Shown piece by piece: positions 30,631 to 38,811 of a DNA stretch of 64,000 nucleotides. The position numbers were made by a program, and so were the translations under genes. The notes under the pieces are model-generated. The model worked only from the letters and a program-made list of their open reading frames with translations, did no database searches and had not been told where the DNA came from. Position 1 is the first letter of the stretch, and the number at the start of each line of letters is the position of its first letter. The DNA comes from Paraburkholderia largidicola (GTDB lineage Bacteria; Pseudomonadota; Gammaproteobacteria; Burkholderiales; Burkholderiaceae), in contig NZ_AP023175.1 of NCBI RefSeq assembly GCF_013426895.1, positions 1,860,001-1,924,000 on the forward strand. Reading direction: 5' to 3'.

Positions 30631-30948
30631 ATGAGTGAACAGTGGCTTTGCGCCGGACACGCCGGCGCGCTATCCGAAGACGCGCCCGTCGAGTTCAAGC
30701 TCGGCGACGGCAAGGAAATTGGCATCTACAAGGTGGGCGATGAGGTCTACGCGCTCGAGAACGTCTGCCCGCATGCGTATGCGCTGCTGACTCAAGGCTT
30801 CATCGACGGCGACACGGTCGAATGTCCGCTGCACGAAGCCGTTTTTCACATCCCGACGGGCAAATGTCTGAAAGAGCCGGGCGGCCGCGACCTGAAGGTG
30901 TACGCGGTGCGCCTCGCGGGTGAAGAAATCCAGATCAAGGTGGAATGA
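30631..30948 (+). CDS. Rieske ferredoxin component of a ring-hydroxylating oxygenase
   Basis: A 105-residue bacterial Rieske ferredoxin. Cluster ligands are C46-P-H48 and C65-P-L-H68, giving the expected CxH...CxxH spacing. The short loop and the absence of other domains match the electron-transfer ferredoxins of three-component dioxygenases. It would pass electrons from the FAD reductase encoded at 41280 to the oxygenase at 31305. It is the first gene of a 14-gene operon, with one base between it and the next gene. Confidence 0.92.
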   Translation: MSEQWLCAGHAGALSEDAPVEFKLGDGKEIGIYKVGDEVYALENVCPHAYALLTQGFIDGDTVECPLHEAVFHIPTGKCLKEPGGRDLKVYAVRLAGEEIQIKVE

Positions 30949-30949
30949 C

Positions 30950-31261
30950 ATGAAAGAAGCCTTCGTGAACTTCAATCCTTTCCTCAAGCCGTGGCTCGCG
31001 CCGCAGCCGAACAACGTCGCCGGCAAGGGCGTGATCGAAAAGCCGGGCGAGACGGAAAACATGATCTGGCAGACGCGCAAGGCGGAGCCGACGCAATACG
31101 AGAACGACTTCGGCAATGCACTGGAACAGGTGTTCGAAGCCGGCGCAGTCGAGTTGCACGAAGTGGTGGCGGGTCTGAACCGGGTCGGATTCCGCACGCC
31201 GGAAGGCGCGCAGTGGAGCGAAGAGCGTCTCGCCGCGGAACTGCGGTTGCTCGCGGAATAA
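30950..31261 (+). CDS. Small recombinase-like helix domain protein
   Basis: A 103-residue protein starting at 30950, one base after the ferredoxin stop. The C-terminal half (LHEVVAGLNRVGFRTPEGAQWS...LAAELRLLAE) resembles a helical motif seen in the resolvase-type recombinase domain, but there is no catalytic serine domain. The N-terminal part (NPFLKPWLAPQPNNVAGKGVIEKPG) is proline/asparagine rich. Its tight position between ferredoxin and oxygenase genes suggests an accessory role in oxygenase assembly or function rather than DNA recombination. No function is established from the sequence. Confidence 0.6.
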   Translation: MKEAFVNFNPFLKPWLAPQPNNVAGKGVIEKPGETENMIWQTRKAEPTQYENDFGNALEQVFEAGAVELHEVVAGLNRVGFRTPEGAQWSEERLAAELRLLAE

Positions 31262-31304
31262 GCGCAGCCAGTTCAACCGATCCCAGCGAACACGGAGTTT
31301 CCCC

Positions 31305-32393
31305 ATGACGTCCCTCAATACAACGAGCCCCGCCGCCGATCCGATTCAGGCTTATCTCGATCGCGGCATCAAGAACTACTGGTATCCCGTCGCGCCGAGC
31401 TGGCAGGTAGGCAATGCGCCTATCGGCCTCACGCGGCTCAGCGAGCAGATCGTGCTGTGGCGCGATCAGGACGGCAAAGTCCACGCGCTCGAAGACCGCT
31501 GCCCGCACCGCGGCGCGCGTCTGTCGCTCGGCTGGAATCTTGGCAATCGCGTCGCGTGCTGGTATCACGGCATCGAAGTCGACGGCTCGGGCACCGTGCA
31601 GGCCGTGCCTGCCGTGTCGGCCTGTCCGCTCGAAGGTCAGAAGTGCGTGAAGTCGTATCCCGTCGAGGAACACGCGGGCGCGATCTTCCTGTGGTTCGGC
31701 GACGACGCGCACAAGGAGCCGACGCCGCTCGCACTGCCCGACGAACTGGTCGGCGCGGAGTACTCGCAGTTCCTGTGCGTGTCGAACTGGAAGTGCAACT
31801 ATCAGTACGCCATCGACAACGTGATGGACCCGATGCACGGCGCGTATCTGCACGCGACGTCGCATTCGATGGCCGAAGGCGACAAGCAGGCCGACATGCG
31901 CGTGCGTAAAACCGAAACCGGCCTCATGTTCGAGAAGGTCGGTCAGCGCGACGTGAATTTCGACTGGGTCGAACTGGGCGAAACAGGTTGCCTGTGGATG
32001 CGTCTCGCGATTCCCTACAAGAAGAAGTTCGGCCCTGGCGGCAGCTTCGGCATCATCGGCTTTGCGGTGCCCGTCGATAACGATAACTGCCAGGTCTACT
32101 TCTGGCGCACGCGCAAGGTGAGCGGCTGGCAGCGCGACGCATGGCGCTTCCTGTATCGCAATCGCCTGGAAGGCCTGCATTGGGCGGTGCTGGAGCAAGA
32201 CCGCTACGTGCTCGAAAGCCTCGCACCGAACGCGCGCGAACACGAATTCCTTTATCAGCACGATGTCGGTATGACGCGCGTGCGCCGCATGCTGCGTCAA
32301 CGCGCGCAACAGCACTTCTCGGAGCTTGACGCATTCAACGCGAAGCAGGCGGAAGCAGGCGCGCAAGCGTCGACGGGGCATGCTCATGCCTGA
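31305..32393 (+). CDS. Aromatic ring-hydroxylating dioxygenase, alpha subunit (Rieske oxygenase)
   Basis: A 362-residue oxygenase. The Rieske domain has C66-P-H68 and C85-W-Y-H88. The mononuclear iron site is in DNVMDPMHGAYLH, with H178 and H183, plus an acidic ligand further on. At about 360 residues and with no beta-subunit gene nearby, it belongs to the single-subunit (alpha-only) oxygenase group, like vanillate demethylase or phthalate oxygenase, rather than the naphthalene type. Such enzymes hydroxylate or O/N-dealkylate aromatic acids. The substrate cannot be read from sequence. Confidence 0.9.
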   Translation: MTSLNTTSPAADPIQAYLDRGIKNYWYPVAPSWQVGNAPIGLTRLSEQIVLWRDQDGKVHALEDRCPHRGARLSLGWNLGNRVACWYHGIEVDGSGTVQAVPAVSACPLEGQKCVKSYPVEEHAGAIFLWFGDDAHKEPTPLALPDELVGAEYSQFLCVSNWKCNYQYAIDNVMDPMHGAYLHATSHSMAEGDKQADMRVRKTETGLMFEKVGQRDVNFDWVELGETGCLWMRLAIPYKKKFGPGGSFGIIGFAVPVDNDNCQVYFWRTRKVSGWQRDAWRFLYRNRLEGLHWAVLEQDRYVLESLAPNAREHEFLYQHDVGMTRVRRMLRQRAQQHFSELDAFNAKQAEAGAQASTGHAHA

Positions 32394-33153
32394 TGTCACG
32401 GTCTCCAGCCTGAGCGGTTTGAGCGGTCGGCGCGTCGTCGTGACGGGCGGCGCGCGCGGGCTCGGCGCAGCGTTCATCGATGCGCTTGCTAAAGCAGATG
32501 CGCAAGTCGTGTTCGGCGATGTGCTCGAAGCTGAAGGCCGTGCGCTCGCGGAGAAGCTCGGTGCGAACGTGCATTTCATTCCGCTCGATCTCGCCAGTCC
32601 CGACAGCATCGATGCCTTCGTCACGCAAGCCGCGCAGAAGATGGGCGGCATCGACGCCCTGATCAACAACGCCGCGATCACCAACTCAGGCGGACGCTTC
32701 GCGGAAGAACTGACCACGCAAACATGGGACGCCGTGATGAACGTCAACGTGCGCGGCACGTGGCTCATGTGCACAGCAGCGCTGCCGCATCTGCGGGACT
32801 CGAAGCGCGGCGCGATCGTGAACGTTGCGTCGGACACGGCGATGTGGGGCGCGCCGAAGCTGCTCGCGTACGTCGCAAGCAAGGGCGCGGTGATTTCGAT
32901 GACGCGCTCGCTCGCACGCGAATTCGGTGCGCACGGCATCACGGTGAATGCAATTGCGCCTGGCCTCACGGAAGTCGAAGCGACGGCCTACGTGCCCGCC
33001 GAACGCCACGAGTATTACCTGAAAGGCCGCGCGTTGAACCGCGCACAAGTGCCCGATGACGTAACGGGCCCCGTGCTTTTCCTGCTGACGGACGCCGCCC
33101 GCTTCGTGACGGGCCAGTTGCTGCCCGTGAACGGCGGCTTCGTGATGAATTGA
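32386..33153 (+). CDS. Short-chain dehydrogenase/reductase, canonical
   Basis: A 255-residue SDR. The nucleotide-binding motif is VTGGARGLGAAF and the structural motif is NNAA. The active site has the normal tyrosine and lysine in AYVASKGA. It overlaps the oxygenase stop by 8 bases; an ATG six bases upstream (32380) is also possible, but GGGG is better spaced for 32386. In a Rieske operon it is the natural candidate to oxidise the hydroxylated product, for instance a cis-diol to a catechol. Confidence 0.88.
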   Translation: MPDVTVSSLSGLSGRRVVVTGGARGLGAAFIDALAKADAQVVFGDVLEAEGRALAEKLGANVHFIPLDLASPDSIDAFVTQAAQKMGGIDALINNAAITNSGGRFAEELTTQTWDAVMNVNVRGTWLMCTAALPHLRDSKRGAIVNVASDTAMWGAPKLLAYVASKGAVISMTRSLAREFGAHGITVNAIAPGLTEVEATAYVPAERHEYYLKGRALNRAQVPDDVTGPVLFLLTDAARFVTGQLLPVNGGFVMN

Positions 33154-33188
33154 CCTTGCTCGAACCAGCAAACCACATGGAGAAAACA

Positions 33189-33728
33189 ATGGCCGACGCC
33201 GATCTCGAACGCAAATCGTGGGATCAACCCGCCGACGCAAGTTTCGAACAATGGATGGACACGCGCGTCGCGCGGTTCGAAACGCGCCGCTACGACTGGG
33301 ACGCGCTGAAGTTCCAGGCTGACTACGACCCGAAGTACCGTCGCGCGCAAATGCGCTATGTCGGCACGGGCGGCACGGGTGTCGCGAAAGATATGAACAC
33401 GGTGCCCGCAGGCAACTTCACGTTCTCGACGATGGTGATTCCCGCCGGCAACATCGGCCCGAGCCATATTCATATCGACGTCGAAGAAATCTTCTTCGTG
33501 CTGCGCGGCAAGATGAAAGTGATCTGCGAGCGCGACGGCGAAACGTGGGAAGCCGTGCTCGGCGAACGCGATCTGATCTCGGTGCCGCCGGGCGTGTATC
33601 GCACGGAAATCAACATTGGTGAAGAAGACGCGCTGATGTGCGTGATGCTCGGTTCGTCGAAGCCGATCACGCCGACGTATCCGCCTGACTCGCCGCTCGC
33701 AAAGATCAAGCGCGATCTCGCGAAGTAA
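33189..33728 (+). CDS. Cupin domain protein
   Basis: A 179-residue single-cupin protein. The start at 33189 has GGAG at a good distance; an earlier ATG at 33177 would lack one. Cupin motif 1 reads GPSHIHIDVEEIFFVLRGKMKV, giving His/His/Glu metal ligands, and motif 2 contains PPGVYRTEINIG. Members act as metal-dependent dioxygenases, isomerases or decarboxylases, or merely bind small molecules. It lies 35 bases after the SDR and 19 before a hydrolase gene, so it is an operon member of unknown reaction. Confidence 0.8.
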   Translation: MADADLERKSWDQPADASFEQWMDTRVARFETRRYDWDALKFQADYDPKYRRAQMRYVGTGGTGVAKDMNTVPAGNFTFSTMVIPAGNIGPSHIHIDVEEIFFVLRGKMKVICERDGETWEAVLGERDLISVPPGVYRTEINIGEEDALMCVMLGSSKPITPTYPPDSPLAKIKRDLAK

Positions 33729-33747
33729 GCCCACCACTCACGAAGTC

Positions 33748-34647
33748 ATGCCCATGTCCGCAGCCTTGCCCGTCACTGTCGATCGAACCGTCACGCTGGA
33801 AACGCGCCTCTCGCACTTCCCGGCACGGCGGATCGAGATTGCGCCGCAATGCGCGATCGGCTATCGCGAAGCGGGTGCCGCACATGCCGATGCGCTGCCG
33901 CTCGTGCTGTTGCACGGTATCGGCTCGGGCGCGGCTTCGTGGGTGCAACAACTCGAAGCGTTGGGCACGACGCGCCGCGTGTTCGCGTGGGACGCGCCGG
34001 GCTATGGCGAATCGACGCCTGTTGCATCGGCTTCGCCCGCCGCGAGCGAGTACGCGAGTGCAGTCGAGCAATGGCTCAACGTACTAAACATAGAACGTTG
34101 CGTGCTGGTCGGTCATTCGCTTGGCGCGATCATCGCGGGCTCGTTCGCGGCATCGCACGCTGAGCGCGTCGCCGGTCTGTTGCTGATTTCGCCCGCGGCG
34201 GGCTACGGCGCGGCATCCGAAGAAGTGCGCGCGTCGAAGCGCGACAGCCGCCTTGCGATGCTCGCCGAACTCGGCCCGCAAGGACTCGCGGACCAACGCA
34301 GCGCCAACATGTTGTCGCCGCACGCCGATGACGCATCGCGCGACTGGGTCCGCTGGAACATGTCGCGCATCGTGCCGCACGGTTACGCACAGGCGACGCA
34401 TCTGCTCGCCAACGCCGACCTCGCCAGCGATGTCACGACGTACACAGGCCGTATCACCGTCGCGGTCGGTGCAGAAGACGTGATTACGCCACCGTCGTCG
34501 TGTGAACGGATCGCGCTCGCAGCAAACACGCGTTTGCAGATCATCCCGCGCGCGGGTCACGCGGGCTATATCGAGGCGAGCACTGACTACACCGCGCTCA
34601 TCGACGCATTCTGCTGCGCGAGCGACGGCCAATGGAGCAAGGCATGA
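33748..34647 (+). CDS. Alpha/beta hydrolase, ring-cleavage hydrolase-like
   Basis: A 299-residue alpha/beta hydrolase. The oxyanion region is VLLHGIGSGAASW, the nucleophile elbow is GHSLGAI (serine near residue 130), and the C-terminal histidine lies in GHAGYIE. The fold and size fit meta-cleavage-product hydrolases such as MhpC/BphD as well as esterases and lactonases. Because the operon also encodes an extradiol dioxygenase, hydrolysis of a ring-fission product is a reasonable inference. Its stop overlaps the following IclR start (ATGA). Confidence 0.82.
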   Translation: MPMSAALPVTVDRTVTLETRLSHFPARRIEIAPQCAIGYREAGAAHADALPLVLLHGIGSGAASWVQQLEALGTTRRVFAWDAPGYGESTPVASASPAASEYASAVEQWLNVLNIERCVLVGHSLGAIIAGSFAASHAERVAGLLLISPAAGYGAASEEVRASKRDSRLAMLAELGPQGLADQRSANMLSPHADDASRDWVRWNMSRIVPHGYAQATHLLANADLASDVTTYTGRITVAVGAEDVITPPSSCERIALAANTRLQIIPRAGHAGYIEASTDYTALIDAFCCASDGQWSKA

Positions 34648-35504
34648 CCCCCGAATTGACGGGCACTGCACCTGAAGCAGAAGAAGACCGCAACGACGCG
34701 AGCTATCGCGTGCCCGGACTCGAACGCGGCCTGCGCATTCTCACGGAGTTTTCGCCGCGCGAACCGGTGCTCGGCGCGCCCGAGTTGTCGAAGCGCCTCG
34801 GCATTCCGCGCACGACGGTGTTCCGTCTGCTGCAGACGCTCGAATCGCTAGGCTTCCTGGAGCGGGCAGATCGCGATCGTAACTATCGCCTGGGCGTCGC
34901 GGTGCTGCGCCTCGGCTTCGAATATCTCAGTTCGCTCGAACTCACCGATCTCGGCTTGCCGCTGATCGAAGGGTTGCGCGACGCGACGGGCCTGACCACG
35001 CACATCGTGATCCGCGACGGCCGCGACGTGGTGTTCGTCGCGAAGGCGCAGAGTCACGCGCCCGTGTTCAGCTCGGTGAAGGTAAACGTCGGCACGCGGC
35101 TGCCCGCGCATGCAACGACGCATGGCCACGTGCTGATGGGCGATCTGTCGCTCGACGAACTGCGTGCGCTGTATCCGGAGCAGACGCTTGAACGTTTCAC
35201 CAAACACACGCCCGCCACTGTCGATGAACTGTACGAGCGCGTGAAGGACGACGCAGTGCGCGGTTTCGCGATCAGCGAATCGTCGTTTGAAAACGGCATT
35301 TCCGTGATCAGTGTGCCTGTGCGCAACGATACGGGCCGCATCGCCGCCGTCATCACGACGACGATCCCGCGTCCGCAGATCGACGCGGCGCTGCTCGATG
35401 GCGGCCTCATCGACAAGGTGCGCACTGCGGCGGAGCAACTGTCGCTGCGGCTGAACTATCGGCCGTCGGCGGAAAGCAGGTACATGAAGGCATTGGGGCT
35501 CTGA
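34644..35504 (+). CDS. IclR family regulator (paralogue 2), embedded in the aromatic operon
   Basis: A 286-residue IclR protein. The chosen ATG at 34644 has GGAG six bases before it; a start at 34632 is also open. Helix-turn-helix GAPELSKRLGIPRTTVFRLLQ and the effector domain NVGTRLPAHATTHGHVLMG are almost the same as in the regulator at 28070. The gene is locked into the operon (ATGA overlap with the hydrolase, one-base overlap with the next SDR). An internal regulator implies feedback on its own operon. Confidence 0.88.
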   Translation: MTPELTGTAPEAEEDRNDASYRVPGLERGLRILTEFSPREPVLGAPELSKRLGIPRTTVFRLLQTLESLGFLERADRDRNYRLGVAVLRLGFEYLSSLELTDLGLPLIEGLRDATGLTTHIVIRDGRDVVFVAKAQSHAPVFSSVKVNVGTRLPAHATTHGHVLMGDLSLDELRALYPEQTLERFTKHTPATVDELYERVKDDAVRGFAISESSFENGISVISVPVRNDTGRIAAVITTTIPRPQIDAALLDGGLIDKVRTAAEQLSLRLNYRPSAESRYMKALGL

Positions 35505-36310
35505 TGATTCAAATCGATCTCACAGGACAGGTTGCAGTGGTGACGGGCGGCTCGTCCGGCATCGGTCTCGCAACAGCCGAACTCTTTTTGCGTGCGGGCG
35601 CATCGGTAGCGATCTGCGGGCGCGACACCGACCGGCTTGCAAGCGCCGAAGCTTCGTTGCGCGCTCAGTTTCCGCAAGCGCAATTGCTCGCCGCGCGCTG
35701 CAACGTGCTCGATGCCGATGAAGTCGTCGCATTTGCGAATGCAGTACAGCAACGCTTCGGCCGCACCGACATGCTCGTGAACAACGCAGGCCAGGGCCGC
35801 GTATCGACGTTCGCCGACACGAGCGACGAAGCGTGGCGCGAAGAACTGGACCTCAAGTACTTCAGCGTGATCCGTCCGACGCGCGCATTTCTGCCGATGC
35901 TCACGCAAGCCGCGCAACAAGGCCACGGTTCGATTGTCTGCGTGAACTCGCTGCTCGCATTGCAGCCGGAGTCGCATATGGTCGCGACCTCGTCGGCGCG
36001 CGCGGGCGTGCAGAACCTGATCAAGTCGCTGGCCGTGGAACTCGCGCCGCAGCGCATTCGCGTGAACTCGATTCTGATCGGCATCGTCGAGTCGGGCCAA
36101 TGGCGCCGACGCTATCAGACGCAGGCGCAGCCGGGACAAAGCTGGGAAGAATGGACCAGCGAACTCGCGCGCAAGAAGAACATTCCGCTCGGCCGCTTCG
36201 GCCGTCCTGAAGAGGCCGCACAAGCGCTCTTTTATCTCGCTACACCCCTGTCGTCGTACACGACGGGAAGCCATATCGATGTTTCCGGAGGCGTTGCACG
36301 TCATGTCTAA
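35504..36310 (+). CDS. SDR-fold protein with altered catalytic residues
   Basis: A 268-residue SDR. The cofactor motif VTGGSSGIGLATAE and NNAG are intact. The catalytic Tyr-x3-Lys pair is replaced by T162 and R166 (VATSSARAGVQNL). The normal Ser (VCVNSLLAL) and the C-terminal DVSGG are present. It may therefore bind NAD(P) but catalyse a different step, or act as a non-oxidoreductase such as a decarboxylase or dehydratase. The start overlaps the IclR stop by one base, and the stop overlaps the next start. Confidence 0.8.
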   Translation: MIQIDLTGQVAVVTGGSSGIGLATAELFLRAGASVAICGRDTDRLASAEASLRAQFPQAQLLAARCNVLDADEVVAFANAVQQRFGRTDMLVNNAGQGRVSTFADTSDEAWREELDLKYFSVIRPTRAFLPMLTQAAQQGHGSIVCVNSLLALQPESHMVATSSARAGVQNLIKSLAVELAPQRIRVNSILIGIVESGQWRRRYQTQAQPGQSWEEWTSELARKKNIPLGRFGRPEEAAQALFYLATPLSSYTTGSHIDVSGGVARHV

Positions 36311-37961
36311 CAAAACCACCGTCGGCGAGCTGATCGCCGCTTTTCTCGAGCAATGCGGCGTTAAAACTGCATTCGGCGTGATCTCGATCCACAACATGCC
36401 GATCCTCGACGCGATCAACACGCGCGGCAACATCCGCTATGTCGGCGCGCGCGGCGAAGCGGGCGCGCTGAACATGGCCGATGGTCTCGCGCGCGTGTCG
36501 GGCGGCCTCGGCGTCGCGTTCACGAGCACGGGCACGGCTGCGGGCAACGCGGCGGGCGCGATGGTCGAAGCGCTGACGGCAGGCACGGCGCTCGTGCATA
36601 TCACCGGTCAGATCGAATCGACGTATCTGGATCAGGACCTCGCGTACATCCACGAAGCGCCCGATCAGCTGGCGATGCTCTCGTCGATTTCGAAGGCCGC
36701 ATACCGCGTGCGCTCGGTCGAGACGGCGTTGGCAACCGTGCGCGAAGCCGTGCGCGTCGCGCAAACGGCGCCGAGTGGTCCCGTCAGTGTCGAGATTCCG
36801 ATCGACATCCAGGCCGCTGAAATCGAATGGCCCGTCGACATGGCTGCGCCGCACATCAACACGCTGACGCACGACGCGAAGCGCGTCGAACAACTTGCCG
36901 ACGAACTCGCGAAAGCGAAGCGTCCGTTGCTGTGGCTCGGTGGCGGAACGCGTCATGCGCGTGCACAGGTCGAACGCCTCGTGAAGCTCGGCTTCGGCGT
37001 CGTGACCAGCGTGCAGGGCCGCGGCGTGCTGCCCGAAGATCATCCCGCGACGCTCGGTGCATTCAACGTGCAGCCGACAGTCGAGAAGTTCTACAAGACC
37101 TGCGATGCGCTGCTCGTGGTTGGCTCGCGTCTGCGGGGCAACGAAACGCTCAAGTACAAGCTCGCGTTGCCGCAACCGCTGTTCCGCGTCGACGCCGACG
37201 CACTCGCCGACAACCGCGGCTATCGCAATGAGCTGTTCGTTCATGGCGATGCCGTCGCCGTGCTCGATCAGCTCGCGACGCTGCTCGAAGGCCGCATGAA
37301 GATCGACCCGGCATTTGCCGGTGATCTGGCCGCGACGCGCGAAGTCGCTGTCGCTGAAACGGGCAAGGGTCTCGGACCGTACAAGCGCCTCGTCGACGTG
37401 CTGCAACACGCCGTGGGCCGCGACTACAACTGGGTGCGCGACGTGACGATCTCGAACAGCACGTGGGGCAACCGCATGCTGAAGATCTTCCAGCCGCGCG
37501 CGGGCGTGCATGCGCTTGGCGGCGGCATCGGCCAGGGCATCCAGATGGCGATCGGCGCGGCGCTCGCGGATGCGGCGGCGAAGACCGTTTGCCTCGTCGG
37601 CGATGGTGGCCTGATGGTCAACGTCGGCGAACTGGTCACGGCCGTGCAGGAAAACGCGAACGTGATGATCGTGCTGATGAACGATCAATGCTACGGCGTG
37701 ATCCGCAACATTCAGGACGCGCACTATGGCGGCCGCCGCTGCTACGTGCAACTGCATCAACCGGATTTTGCGCAGTTCTGCGCGAGCTTCGGCCTCACGC
37801 ACTACCGCATTTCGTCGCTGGATCAGGCTGACGATGTGATCCGCGACGGCATCGCGAAGAGCGGGCCGGTGCTGGTCGAAGTGGACATGTTGTCGGTCGG
37901 TTCATTCGCCACTGCATTCGCCGGCCCGCCCGTGCGCAAACAGGAGCCAGAACATGCCTAA
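36303..37961 (+). CDS. Thiamine diphosphate-dependent enzyme (decarboxylase/acetolactate synthase-like)
   Basis: A 552-residue ThDP enzyme. The N-terminal pyrimidine-binding domain has the essential glutamate E52 in [18 protein letters not shown]. The central domain and the C-terminal ThDP/Mg motif ([13 protein letters not shown]...NDQCYGVI) are complete. The FAD-binding features of true acetolactate synthase are not evident, so a 2-oxo acid decarboxylase (benzoylformate decarboxylase-like) is more likely. It could turn a ring-fission 2-oxo acid into an aldehyde for the aldehyde dehydrogenase at 38812. Start overlaps the SDR stop by 8 bases. Confidence 0.85.
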   Translation: MSNKTTVGELIAAFLEQCGVKTAFGVISIHNMPILDAINTRGNIRYVGARGEAGALNMADGLARVSGGLGVAFTSTGTAAGNAAGAMVEALTAGTALVHITGQIESTYLDQDLAYIHEAPDQLAMLSSISKAAYRVRSVETALATVREAVRVAQTAPSGPVSVEIPIDIQAAEIEWPVDMAAPHINTLTHDAKRVEQLADELAKAKRPLLWLGGGTRHARAQVERLVKLGFGVVTSVQGRGVLPEDHPATLGAFNVQPTVEKFYKTCDALLVVGSRLRGNETLKYKLALPQPLFRVDADALADNRGYRNELFVHGDAVAVLDQLATLLEGRMKIDPAFAGDLAATREVAVAETGKGLGPYKRLVDVLQHAVGRDYNWVRDVTISNSTWGNRMLKIFQPRAGVHALGGGIGQGIQMAIGAALADAAAKTVCLVGDGGLMVNVGELVTAVQENANVMIVLMNDQCYGVIRNIQDAHYGGRRCYVQLHQPDFAQFCASFGLTHYRISSLDQADDVIRDGIAKSGPVLVEVDMLSVGSFATAFAGPPVRKQEPEHA

Positions 37962-38784
37962 CGTTGCGGGCATCAATCATCACACGCCCATCGACATCGC
38001 GATGATCGGTTTCGGCGCCATCGGTCAGACCGTGTATCACGCGGTTGCTGCCGATCCGCAAGTGCATGTGTCGCATGTGATCGTGCCCGAGCATCAGGCC
38101 AACGCCGTGCGTGAGCAGGTCGGGCCGGATGTGGATGTCGTGTGGACCGTCGATGCATTGAAGTCGCGTCCGCAATTCGCGCTCGAATGCGCGGGGCACG
38201 GCGCGCTGGTGAGCCATGTCGTGCCGCTGCTGAAGGCAGGCACCGATTGCGCCGTAGCGTCGATCGGCGCGCTGTCGGATCTGAGCCTGCTTGAAGCGCT
38301 GAACGCCGCCGCTGATGAAGGCCATGCAACCGTGACGCTGCTTTCCGGCGCCATTGGCGGCATTGACGCGCTCGCAGCGGCAAAACTCGGTGGCCTCGAC
38401 GAAGTGCAGTACATCGGCCGCAAGCCGCCGACGGGCTGGCTCGGCACGCCCGCCGAGCAACTCTGCGATCTGCAGACGCTGACGGAAGCGCGCGTGATTT
38501 TCGAAGGCAGCGCGCGCGAAGCGGCGCGCCTGTATCCGAAGAACGCAAACGTCGCGGCAACTGTCGCGCTCGCCGGTCTCGGCCTCGATCAGACGATGGT
38601 GCGTCTGATCGCCGATCCCGCCGTGACGCGCAACGTGCATCGCATCGTCGCGCGCGGCGCGTTCGGCGAGATGTCGCTCGAAATGAGCGGCAAGCCGCTG
38701 CCCGACAATCCGAAGACCTCTGCGCTGACCGCGTTCAGCGCGATCCGCGCGCTGCGCAATCGCGCGGCCCGCTGCGTGATCTGA
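37954..38784 (+). CDS. L-aspartate dehydrogenase (NadX-like)
   Basis: A 276-residue protein of the aspartate/homoserine dehydrogenase NAD-binding fold ([34 protein letters not shown]) with the conserved [18 protein letters not shown] motif of aspartate dehydrogenase. It oxidises aspartate to iminoaspartate/oxaloacetate, or by relaxed specificity another amino acid, with NAD(P). Its place inside a Rieske/extradiol operon is unusual. It hints that the pathway releases or consumes an amino group, as for a nitrogen-containing aromatic. It overlaps the ThDP gene by 8 bases. Confidence 0.85.
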   Translation: MPNVAGINHHTPIDIAMIGFGAIGQTVYHAVAADPQVHVSHVIVPEHQANAVREQVGPDVDVVWTVDALKSRPQFALECAGHGALVSHVVPLLKAGTDCAVASIGALSDLSLLEALNAAADEGHATVTLLSGAIGGIDALAAAKLGGLDEVQYIGRKPPTGWLGTPAEQLCDLQTLTEARVIFEGSAREAARLYPKNANVAATVALAGLGLDQTMVRLIADPAVTRNVHRIVARGAFGEMSLEMSGKPLPDNPKTSALTAFSAIRALRNRAARCVI

Positions 38785-38811
38785 AGATCTGACAGTCAAA
38801 GGAAGTACGAC

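Noticed and set aside
30984..32969. Minus-strand frame of 661 codons across the oxygenase and SDR genes
   Set aside because: It spans three genes with catalytic residues on the plus strand and shows only antisense composition.
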